33,688 nt of DNA, taken from the NCBI GenBank assembly GCA_020536535.1, contig JAHLWZ010000072.1, forward strand, positions 882 to 34,569, written 5' to 3'. A model generated the notes under the pieces. The model ran no database searches, was not told the origin of the DNA, and saw nothing but the letters and a program-made list of their open reading frames with translations. Shown here in pieces: positions 21,026 to 33,688 of this stretch (position 1 is its first letter; each line of letters opens with the position of its first letter). The DNA comes from Pelomyxa schiedti. Its lineage: Eukaryota; Evosea; Pelobiontida; Pelomyxidae. The position numbers and the translations under genes were made by a program.

Positions 21026-22163
21026 TATTTTGGATGTCCACATGGTGAAGGAGGGATATGTATTTGATAGGAGCAGGATATTTGATAGTGAGTGTGACAG
21101 TGATTCTGGGAGGGATTCAGAGTGGGTACTGTTTAAGATTGGGGTGTCACCTTTGTTGCTGGGGATCACTACTGGCTTGTGTGCGATGCGGTTGCACGAT
21201 GTGTTTGGAGGTGGGTGTGACGGTTGGTGGATTGATGAAAATAGGATTTGTTGGCTGGAGAGGGAGAAGGGCAAGGACAATGAAATGTGGATGAGGGACA
21301 TCAGATACCCTGACGACGAGGAAGATAGCTACACCCAGTTGGTACCAGCAGGCAAAGACGTTGGGGCATCAACGGGCCTGTGTATCAACGGGAAGTGGTG
21401 GGTGCAGCTTATCAAAAACAGCAGGATACTTGTAATTACCAACCTGACAGAGCCGGAACCTCTTACGGCTTTTGTTGTCCTGAGTGATCCCTGGGGTTCT
21501 GTAGTTGATTACATAGGCCTGATCAAAGGCACTTCATCACAGGCCGTGATGCTCGTGAGCAACCTCACTTCACTCACCACTTCTCTCGTGATTTTCGACA
21601 TTGAACAGACATACAACACTGGAACCGTGCAAGTTATCACCAGGAACCCCTGTGAGTTTCCACCATCCACATTTGAAGAATGGACAGTCGGAAACATACT
21701 CGTGATGCACAACAAATCGGGCCACAGAGTGATCATAATGGAAAACTACAGGCTTGACCATGATGACCACGAGGATTGGGATGCCGTTGACTCCCTAGCT
21801 GTGTCCATCCAGCCAAATGGTGAGGCTCAGAAGCTATGTTCGCAGACAAAGCAGCACAGCTCTCTGACGCAAATCAGTGGGAATTTGTTCCTGCTGCACC
21901 ACAAAATCGGCTCCAGGTTGGATATCTGGGACATTAACAGCCTTGCAAGTAAGCAACCAGTCACTTGCATACCTGGTGTACATGAATACTTTCAGGCTTT
22001 GGCTGGGGGTGGATTTGTTGTGTTTGCAGCTGGGAAGGAGGACAATGAAAGGAAGGTGATTCAGGTGATGGAGCCAGTCTCAGGCATCGTTTCAGCAGCT
22101 TTTGAAGTGAAAGGCTGGAGAATCAAGGAGCTATTTGACGACTGTTCCTTTGTGAGCTGGTGA
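20742..22163 (+). CDS. tandem-family protein, copy 5 (unknown, beta-propeller-like)
   Basis: 473 residues, intronless, ATG 20742 or 20745. The leader MSDEPTQPTHKRPRI and linker FAPKKTTTKNAVLKV precede TKPSWLGDIVF and the shared core. After the core the sequence diverges strongly: an Asp/Ser-rich insertion (RSRIFDSECDSDSGRDSE) precedes FKIGVSPLLLGITT, and later blocks are SSQAVMLV, FDIEQTYNTGTVQVI, SIQPNGEAQKLC and RLDIWDIN. The protein is the longest of the family because of that insertion. No signal peptide or membrane helix. Function unknown. Confidence 0.8.
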   Translation: MMSDEPTQPTHKRPRIVFAPKKTTTKNAVLKVTKPSWLGDIVFHTVLVARDQFASLVVAAQFPARCGARSPARVLGTHLLRQLWDDWVVGCQRVFILDVHMVKEGYVFDRSRIFDSECDSDSGRDSEWVLFKIGVSPLLLGITTGLCAMRLHDVFGGGCDGWWIDENRICWLEREKGKDNEMWMRDIRYPDDEEDSYTQLVPAGKDVGASTGLCINGKWWVQLIKNSRILVITNLTEPEPLTAFVVLSDPWGSVVDYIGLIKGTSSQAVMLVSNLTSLTTSLVIFDIEQTYNTGTVQVITRNPCEFPPSTFEEWTVGNILVMHNKSGHRVIIMENYRLDHDDHEDWDAVDSLAVSIQPNGEAQKLCSQTKQHSSLTQISGNLFLLHHKIGSRLDIWDINSLASKQPVTCIPGVHEYFQALAGGGFVVFAAGKEDNERKVIQVMEPVSGIVSAAFEVKGWRIKELFDDCSFVSW

Positions 22164-22242
22164 ACTACTGATGATTGATTTTAAAAAACCGGGTCACCTT
22201 AAGAAAAATGGGACACAGGCACCAGTTGCCTGGCACAACGCC

Positions 22243-22250
22243 TTTATAAG
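22243..22250 (+). promoter_or_regulatory. TATA-like motif TTTATAAG upstream of USP7
   Basis: It lies about 145 bp upstream of the USP7 ATG. The extended context CTTTATAAGCAT resembles the CTTATAAGCC motifs at 18199 and 20366. Promoter role inferred. Confidence 0.35.
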
Positions 22251-22314
22251 CATCCAGATATTGCATTAAAATAACGTAAGTAATCCACTCCTCGTTGTTG
22301 AGAAGCCACTTGTG

Positions 22315-22351
22315 TTGGCAAAAAAAAAGTGGTTACTTTTTTTTGTGCCAA
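22315..22351 (+). other. hairpin with A-run/T-run stem upstream of USP7
   Basis: TTGGC plus nine A plus GT pairs with AC plus eight T plus GTGCCAA around a GGTT loop, giving about 16 paired bases with one bulge. It ends 43 nt before the USP7 ATG, probably in the 5' leader. It could affect translation start or mark an upstream 3' end of copy 5. Confidence 0.55.
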
Positions 22352-22394
22352 GCCACAGGCGACTTGGAATGACTCTATAATTAAAAACCTAAAG

Positions 22395-26797
<4,403 letters not shown>

Positions 26798-27226
26798 CAC
26801 CTACTGTCAAAACCACCCACTGACACTACTATAGCCAGTAAATACCCTATCCATTACACAACACTCTTTTCCCCATCCCACGGCAATAGTGCCTCCCCTA
26901 CCTGTCATAAAAAAAAAACAACATTCTGACTGTTATGAGGCGAAGTCACTCATTGAGGGACCAGCCAGCAGCCGCAACATCAACCTACAGCATCACATTG
27001 TGGGTTTGGGGAAGGCCAATCCTTCACAGTCTGAACTGTAGGCTAATGTTCCGTACCGCTGGCTCATCCCACCTCGAATAAAATACGTTTGATGTGTTGC
27101 CCCGGCACAAAAGCTAACAGATAAAAACAGGCCTACTGTCCAAAAACGCCGTGTGGTTGCTATTATGGGGCAATTAATTTCCCTTTTCGGTTGTGATTGG
27201 GCCTTGTCCTTGGGATGTGGGTGTTG
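26798..27226. other. intergenic region between convergent 3' ends
   Basis: USP7 (plus) and exportin-2 (minus) end facing each other across about 430 bp. An AATAAAA at about 27078 could be the USP7 polyadenylation signal. No coding sequence, RNA gene or repeat was recognised. Confidence 0.55.
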
Positions 27227-30200
27227 TTAGATAAGGTTGAAGCGGGATATGAAGGCGACTAGGTTCTGTGTGACGATGGGGGGCGCTTGCTGTGTTAGCA
27301 GAGGGGCGAGGTGGGGTGCTGTGGCCGGGGCTCCCCCGATGCCCCGGATCACTCGCGCAACTGATTCAGCCCAGAACTTCTCGTCGTCTATCTCACGGCA
27401 GTGGTCAACTTCAAACTTGGACGCGAAGGCAAGCCGGTGGAACGAAGTCGAGGCACCTTTTTGTGAGGGTGAGTGAGGTAGGTCATTCGGAGGATTTTTT
27501 GTGGTGGGGAAGTGTACTACCGGAAGTTATCTCGTGAACTCCCATGTTGTCTTCTTGTTCGCCTGAGAGGTCAACATGTGTGTCTACAAGCAAAGCATGT
27601 GCGGTGGAAACAAGGGAAACACTGGCGGTTAATGTGGATCAGTAGATTGGAAAAGAAACCCCGTTAGACATACAACAGTGCGGCGTTCTGTTGTGTGTGT
27701 AGAGCAGGCAAATCGCAAGCAAGTTTAGTTGCTGCAATAACACAAAGTTTCCTCTCGTTCTTTGTCTTCAACTTTTGGGCATTGCCGACGAACAAGGCTT
27801 GAATGACTTGCAAATAGAGACTGTTCACCAATTAGTAACTTTTCAAAAACGGGCACGTGCAATAGACCTAGGTTGAATCTGTTCTATCAAGCTGACAAAT
27901 GACTGTGCACCATACTTAAAGATATACAGAGACAAGAAGCCAACAAAGGCTTTGTTGATTTTATAGGTCTTGCAGCTGGCCAGTCTCTGGAATACCAGTG
28001 TGAACACCTGCCGCATGTATGTACCAAATACTTCCCTGGAGGAAACTGTTTAGTGGAAACCAAAACTACAAGAGTGTCACACGGTTCGAGGTAGGAAATA
28101 ACGGCCTCAAGAAGGTTAAATGCCTCTACATCAGTAGCACCAGAGGGAAGGAGTGTCTGGAAAATACCGAGTATTGGTTCTATGTGCCTACCATCCGCTA
28201 TCGCTTTGGGAGACTTCCTAGAATCAGAAGTATTAGATGGGAAATTTACACGACCACAGCAACCGCATGAATGCGGACAGCAATCGGACAAGAGCGGGAA
28301 TATTTCCACTGCGTTGCCACAGTTGCCCAGTCAAAAGACTGGGCAGAATGGCCAGAAACGTAGGATTGAGAGATGGGGACATTTCAATTAGCAGCGAAAG
28401 CACCTGGAAGGCATATGGCGCAAACTCTATTGTATAAGAACATGAGGTAATGGCTAATGCGCAGACAACAACCAGTGATGTCTTTCGAAAGTATTTGTTG
28501 AATGATAGGGAGCAAATGATTTTCAACATTAGCAACAAGTGATGGCTGGGCCGTAAGCACATTTCTTTTGCGTGTTAGTATGGTTGGTTGTCGGGTTATC
28601 GAACCTCATAAGAACAGCTATAGCTTCCCAGAGATAGTGATTAAATAGAGGGTTCCGGATGTTTTGGCACACATTGGAAAGAGTGCCAAGAAGGTATTTA
28701 AACATGTTATCGGCGTAAGGTAAGGCTCCTTCCTTGAGAACAGCAAGAATCCGCATGATGGCTATTAATAAGAATTAATGATTACTCGTTTCACCATTTA
28801 AAGACCTTGCATTAGGTATTCATTTTCTCGGGCAGTTTCATTCTGCTGTTGCTGTGCTTGGGAGAGATTGACCAAAAGTGAAGCAGCAAAAGGTTGTAAG
28901 AACTCTTTAGTGAACCTGGATATTGAAATGGGACACGACTACAACTGCTGATGGCATACCTCAGCGTGGGAGGAATAGTAGAAACATCACGTAGAATTAA
29001 AAATCTTTCCACGGCAGCAGCAGCATAAGTTTTCACAACAATGTTGCTGTCTTGCAGTGCCGCTGTAAGTGTAGTAAATAAGTTTTGGTAGTCAGTAGTG
29101 TCCATCACCAACTAAGAAGAAATTAGCAGAGAAAATTTTTATCAAATGTTATGCCTGAGCTCTGAACATGTAAATGAATTTAATACAATCTGCTCGAATT
29201 ATAGCGTGGGCATTCTTGTTGCATATATCAGGTAAAACTTGGGACTTGTAGAACTCGAGAATAGGGACCAATTCATTTGTTCTTGACAGTCCATGTGCGG
29301 TTGCTCCTCTGTGCTTTCTTACAAGTAATTCTAAGAAATCGTCTTAAGTCACTTACCCCTTGACTGCAAGAGCTGCAATAAGGTAAATAGCCACGTCTTT
29401 CGACTTCCAGTTTGCTTTTGGGTTGGTTCCATATTCCTTGTGAGAGGTCAGCTTACTTGTTTTTTTTTTTTTTTTTGAGTCACACTTGGAGAAGAGATGC
29501 AATATCCCTCTCAAAAATTGCAGTTACTTCCCTCTCAAAATTCCTTCGAAGCCCTTTTACCTGTGACGATCAGTGTTGCTTAGAGGTAGCAGTACCCATA
29601 CAAGCTCCAAGGCTGCTCTTCGTCTTGTGTTTGTATCACTGCCCTCCATATCCATTCTAATAAACTAGAAATTCGATAAGGAAATCAACCTTTTACCAAC
29701 GTTGGGTTACCTCTCTTGGGTCATCTTCAAACAACTCTTCATCGGATTCTGTAGAATTTGTGGGAGAAAGAAATACGAACAGGAAAGAAGGCGCAAATAC
29801 CTCTCAACTTTATATTTGGCCGGACAATGTTTGCACATACACTCCTGCGACAAATCGTGAGAGGGATAAGGGTTGGTGTAACGCGCACTGTATGATCTCC
29901 TGCTTGGCAAAAAGAGTGTGATGAGTACTACAAGCTGTGGTTGTTAAAAATTTGATAGCTGACGTGACAAGCTAAGGTGAGTTAGCTTCATTGGAGAGGA
30001 ATTCTACAAACAGGATCATTGTACTGTGCATCATCTGTCTTCATTAAAAGAGTCCATACATCTTGCATGAAAGTAGGGAGAAACGGTGTGAACTCCTCCT
30101 CGTATTTTTCAATATAAACGTTTAAGCAGTGGCATATCTGGGCTTGAAGCTACATGGATGAGCAACTGCGAAATGAGCTATGGGTACCTTAAGAAGCAAC

Positions 30201-31362
30201 CCAGCCGATGTGTCAGACTAGGTGATGTAAGGTCTTTTTAAAAAGGTTTTAGTTTACTTGTAATACAGAGGCTAAATGCGCAGGGGCATTGTAACACAGA
30301 TATTGGTGGAACCCATTGAACCAGTCACTCATGTGGTCTATGGGGTGTTAAAGAATCACGCAGTTGCTAAGAGTTCATATATAACCTTCAAAGTATTCTG
30401 GAAGGTCAACACAGTTTAAGAAATAAAATATCTTTGCTGTATATCTCACAATCTAAAAAAGTGTAAAGAAAAGGTGACGGTTCGAGCTGGTACAATAAAG
30501 CAGTTCTTGAAATCTTCAGCTGATGTAGCACCTGGAGAGAATAGTATCTGACTGATTCTTGTGTAGAGTGCAAGAAGTGGCTCTTGTATGATTTTGAGAA
30601 TGAAGAGTAGTTCTTCAAGAACCTCGTTCGATTTCATTGCAATCTCATATCTTTTTGAAGGTTTACGTTTTCGTAACATTCAATATAAGAACCTCTTGAA
30701 TATTGATGAAATGGTGTGCAGAGATGCTTTTATGGAAATTAAATCAGAGGAAGCAAATTTGCTCACAAGTTCCTTTTGAGTGTGAGTCACCAATAAAAAA
30801 AAAAAGTTAATTATGGTAGTCATACAGGTAACATTTGTTGCCATTGGTCAGGAAAGTCGTTGTTGGCAATCACTGTGACTGCCGCAGAGAGTTGTGATTG
30901 TATTTTTATTGGCTGAGCTAACATTATAGTTACAATGGCAGATTTTATTTGTGTTTTCAACTGGTCAGGAATTTTCCCCTAACGTAGTACTAAATGTCAA
31001 CAACAAATAAGTTATGGAAGCGGAACGTACCGAATCAGACCAGTGTTTCGTGATGTGATTCTTGAAGCTTATAGCAGCAACAAGCTTTATTTCTGGGGCC
31101 ACGCCGGGGTCGTTCAACAGTTGGACTAACAACATACTGTACCCAACACCACTCTCTCGTTCCATCGCAGTTATCCCTTTCTCACCTAGCCATTGGTTGT
31201 TTCCTTAATTTATACTGCTACTAAAACTTACAAGCAACAATACAATTTAAAAATTACAACTCGTTAATTGGAGGTACCTGTGGCGACCGATGCAGGGTCA
31301 CTGGACAGAGTCAATTGCAACAGTTGGTGCAACCGCACAGCCTGCTCGCTAAGTGTCGACAT
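27227..31362 (-). CDS. CSE1: exportin-2 / CSE1-type importin-alpha re-exporter (spliced)
   Basis: HEAT-repeat karyopherin that returns importin-alpha to the cytoplasm with Ran-GTP. It starts at 31362 (MSTLSEQAVRLHQLLQLTL). A 92-nt intron (31277-31186) follows, then an importin-N domain with AAISFKNHITKHW and ANNDFPDQWQQMLP. CSE1-type blocks continue in order: VDLPEYFE, EEEFTPFLPTFMQDVWTLL, GSDTNTRRRAALELV, NPKANWKSKDVAIYLIAALA, VVKTYAAAAVERFL, YLMQAIMRILAVL, FQVLSLLIEM, QLWQRSGNIPALVRLL, INKAFVGFLSLY and the C-terminal region ending NLVAFISRFNLI with TAA at 27227-27229. More than 20 exons with introns of mostly 35-60 nt; intron 29112-29154 is GC-AG. No break seen; individual splice joins were not all verified. 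Confidence 0.93.
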
Positions 31363-31787
31363 TCCAGATCTCTCGTTGTTTCTTTGTTACGTGTTTTGTA
31401 GTGCTTGCGCCGGCCCCGTGTCGTACCTTCGCGTTGTGTGTTTTTTTCTAAATTAAAAACCAGAACTTCCAATAATCAAATCTAGAGTGAAGGGAGCAAT
31501 TGACCCCTCAGACCCTCGAACTCCCCGAATCGCTGAACCAGTCTCTTTGCCTCATCATCGTAGTCACCATCGAGGCCTTCTCACCGATCCAGGACCCTGT
31601 CAATTAGAATGCTTGATAATCAGTGATGATGAGACTAAAAAAAGAGGGACAGGGCCCAACATTTCGTTGGGCCCTCCAGAAAAACACAAAAAAACAACGT
31701 GATAGAGGCCAACGCCGCACTACGAGCAAAGAAAAGAACAGATCCGAGCAAAGAAAAAATTGTATCAAATCGTGTTGTTGAGATCCG
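31363..31787. other. intergenic region, divergent promoters
   Basis: It lies between the starts of exportin-2 (minus) and the AT-hook protein gene (plus). There is a perfect 10-bp hairpin at 31651-31675. A stretch at about 31690-31780 reads as plausible protein (IEANAALRAKKRTDPSKEK) in one frame, so an upstream exon of the AT-hook gene cannot be excluded, but I could not splice it in. Confidence 0.45.
31651..31675. other. perfect hairpin AGGGCCCAAC / GTTGGGCCCT
   Basis: Ten paired bases flank a 5-nt loop ATTTC. The GC-rich stem stands out in an A-rich region between divergent genes. It may be an RNA stem in the 5' leader of the AT-hook gene or a DNA-level site; no known motif recognised. Confidence 0.5.
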
Positions 31788-32782
31788 ATGTTCGCAAGCC
31801 TGTGTTTGTCGCATGAGGTGTGTTAATGTTACATTATATTACATAACTTTTTAATTTTGTTTTAAACTTGTGGTCGTTAACTTTTTTAAAAAATAAAATA
31901 TTACAAACTACAGGAGAATGAGGCCGTACTGCGTGCCAACCAATATCGCATTCCGCCTGGGATACGTGATCTGGAAGGGTTAGATCAAAGGGCTTTGATT
32001 AACAGAGCAATAACACAGGTGGATCAAACAATAAGAACATCGGCGGAGGTACGCGTGTCGTTTTGTTGTGTAATACTAACACGCCATAGAAACAGGCCGA
32101 TTTTCGTGCTAAAGTAGATCAGGGCGGAAATCGGGTGCAGGATCTAATGAGAAAGGGGATAGCGGCATTACAAACTGAGTTACAAAAAGCTGGAGTGGAC
32201 GTAAGCTTCGTTGTTGAATACAACCCATACTCACTGACAGTGTAGGAACCTGTGTGTGGTAATGTAACGACGGTTGGAACGTGGCTGGAGGGTCTCTTCA
32301 CTACCGCGGTTGATTCCTTAAAAGATGAGTCAGAGACAATGAGCAGGGCAGCAGGTTAAAAACCAGTTCAATGAGCCAGTGACGTATTAAACTAACTTGA
32401 AAAGTTAATGATCTGGCTCAACACCGATACGCGTTGAAAGCAGTCAAGGACAATATCGAGGTATAATACAACCGCAATCCTGTTGTTAGTTAGCATTTGC
32501 GTAACATACATAAAGAGGGTACAACCAGAGCCAAGCCTTGCCTCCGGGAGCAGTCAGTCAACTCACACATCGTCATCTTACGCCAACACAACAAGAAGGT
32601 CCCCCGATTCACCTTCCTCTTCCTCTTCCTCGTCCTCGTCATCCAGCGAGTCAGAGTATGACAGTGATACAGAGCAAAGAAAGAGGCATGGACACTACCA
32701 CCACAGGAAAGAGAAAACGCACGGGCACAAGGTCCACACCCCACCCCCAAAACGCGGCAGGCCAAGGAAGCACACCATCTGA
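31788..32782 (+). CDS. small helical protein with Ser-rich tail and AT-hook (6 exons)
   Basis: Family not recognised. Exons by hand: 31788-31817, 31914-32048, 32090-32200, 32246-32354, 32406-32461, 32517-32782, giving about 235 residues. The ATG at 31788 follows an in-frame stop, but an unseen 5' exon is possible. The first half is helical and charged (AVLRANQYRIPPGIRDLEGL, TQVDQTIRTSAE, MRKGIAALQTELQKAGVD). The tail is a Ser run with ESEYDSDTE, a His/Lys-rich stretch, then PPPKRGRPRKH, a canonical AT-hook core GRP flanked by basic residues. This suggests a nuclear DNA-binding protein. It is transcribed away from exportin-2. Confidence 0.65.
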
Positions 32783-32961
32783 TATTTTGATTCCACCTAG
32801 AGTATTGTAACAAAAGAAATATACCTTGACATTACATGTAAAAAAACCTCTCTATCGCCCATAAACCACTTGTAGAGCACTAGACCAGTACCCAATCATC
32901 ACCGATCTTGGGACAAACGGATATCAGAATCGGGATCGAAAAGAAATTCGGATTTTAAAAT
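32783..32961. other. short intergenic gap
   Basis: About 180 AT-rich bases between the AT-hook gene stop and the next ATG. Nothing recognisable besides an A-run at 32840. Presumably the promoter of the right-edge gene. Confidence 0.5.
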
Positions 32962-33688
32962 ATGAACAGGCGTGTTGATCGCGCGGAAGCGGTTTGCCAC
33001 GCGGTCGGGGTTTCGCGGGTCGTGTGGGAGTGCGTGGTGTCGGCGGGGTGGCTGGACGACCAGCCGTGGGAGGGCCGAACGCAGCTGGAAGAGCGCGGGG
33101 TGTGCTCCTGGCCCACCACCTTGCTCAGCGTGGGCGAGGCCATGTTCCCGCTGGTGGGGCTCGTGTGCGGGCGGGTCATGCGCGCGTCGGACGCGCGGGG
33201 GTGCCGCGTGTCCCACCACGCCGCCATCGCGAGCGCCGCGTCGGTGCCCAGCCCCGCGTGCGTCGCGTGGATAGTGGCCAACGCGCACAGGTTCAGGGAA
33301 TCATTATGGGCCAGGCCGACGATCGCCGCTGCTTGTTTGACTCAGGGGCTTGGGGGTGCTCTGGCCCCTCCTGCTGTTGTGGGTTCTGTTTCTTGTGGTG
33401 GATCGCCGCTTGGTGGGTTGGGCGGCGGAGATTGTGGGAAGGGGGGAATTGTCCCCGGGGGGAATTGTGAATTGAGGGTGATCAAGGAAATAACATCAGT
33501 ACTGCTTGGGCTGTGCGGAGGTGGCCACGTGGATTTAGCCCGGAAGATGCTGGGTGATTATGAGGGTGAGGGAGCCAATAGTGGCACATTGCCTTCACTG
33601 TGGGATGGGAGGTGTGTTGTGGGGTGGGGACACGTATGCGGTGAGCTGGGAACCACGGGCATGTTAAGGAAAAAGGTGGTAGAGCATC
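32962..33688 (+). CDS. partial gene, ankyrin-like repeat protein (runs off the window)
   Basis: The frame from the ATG at 32962 stays open for 242 codons to the right edge, so the gene is truncated by the window. The first 110 codons are very GC-rich and Ala/Val/Arg-rich (CHAVGVSRVVWECVVSAGWL, SHHAAIASAASVPSPACVAWIV). A Gly-rich segment follows, then LLGLCGGGHVDLARKMLGDY and CGELGTTGMLRKKVVEH. Those resemble degenerate ankyrin repeats, in which G-H-x-D/E-x-A/V marks the second helix. No signal peptide. The ankyrin call is moderate because only one or two repeats are inside the window. Confidence 0.55.
   Translation, partial: MNRRVDRAEAVCHAVGVSRVVWECVVSAGWLDDQPWEGRTQLEERGVCSWPTTLLSVGEAMFPLVGLVCGRVMRASDARGCRVSHHAAIASAASVPSPACVAWIVANAHRFRESLWARPTIAAACLTQGLGGALAPPAVVGSVSCGGSPLGGLGGGDCGKGGIVPGGNCELRVIKEITSVLLGLCGGGHVDLARKMLGDYEGEGANSGTLPSLWDGRCVVGWGHVCGELGTTGMLRKKVVEH

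Noticed and set aside
28060-28100. GGTTCGA, a possible tRNA T-loop (also near 30480)
   Set aside because: Both lie within exportin-2 exons and have no matching acceptor or anticodon arms.

Overview
The window is nuclear DNA from a eukaryotic microbe. It has spliced genes on both strands, and most introns are only about 33-60 nt with GT-AG ends; at least two are GC-AG. TAA and TGA are both used as stops, and orthologues of eIF4G, USP7 and exportin-2/CSE1 are recognisable. The mix of very short introns, a lineage-specific tandem gene family, an ankyrin-like gene and a MACPF-jacalin gene suggests a free-living amoebozoan, possibly an archamoeba such as Pelomyxa or Mastigamoeba. That placement is inference. 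I reconstructed all exon joins by hand from splice signals, reading frame and remembered family alignments.

Layout, left to right. 202-7318 (minus): an eIF4G-type scaffold with a long low-complexity N-terminus, PAM2-like motifs, an eIF4E-binding motif, and MIF4G, MA3 and W2 domains. 7319-7967: an intergenic region, with divergent genes on either side, carrying a large palindromic repeat. 7968-12621 (plus): a secreted Cys-rich modular protein of about 21 exons with a signal peptide and a GPI-type tail. 12756-22163: a cluster of an unrecognised, probably beta-propeller-like family with four intact intronless plus-strand copies (12756, 14149, 18902, 20742) and one broken copy (about 17433-18866). 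Inside the cluster, on the minus strand, lies a spliced MACPF-jacalin gene (15532-17399). Its first exon carries the same N-terminal leader as the tandem family. 22395-26797 (plus): a complete 23-exon USP7-type deubiquitinase. 27227-31362 (minus): exportin-2/CSE1. 31788-32782 (plus): a small unknown protein with an AT-hook. 32962 to the right edge (plus): an open GC-rich reading frame with an ankyrin-like look.

The housekeeping genes (translation initiation, deubiquitination, importin-alpha recycling) look intact and ordinary. The unusual part is 12.7-22.2 kb. There a tandem family keeps its 5' segment nearly identical at the DNA level while the rest of each gene diverges. A leader encoding a short acidic/proline stretch and a KRPRI-type basic motif is shared with a putative pore-forming lectin gene in inverted orientation. 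A 96-bp element with 11-bp terminal inverted repeats (and relatives), several perfect hairpins and a recurrent TTATAAGC motif decorate the intergenic regions.
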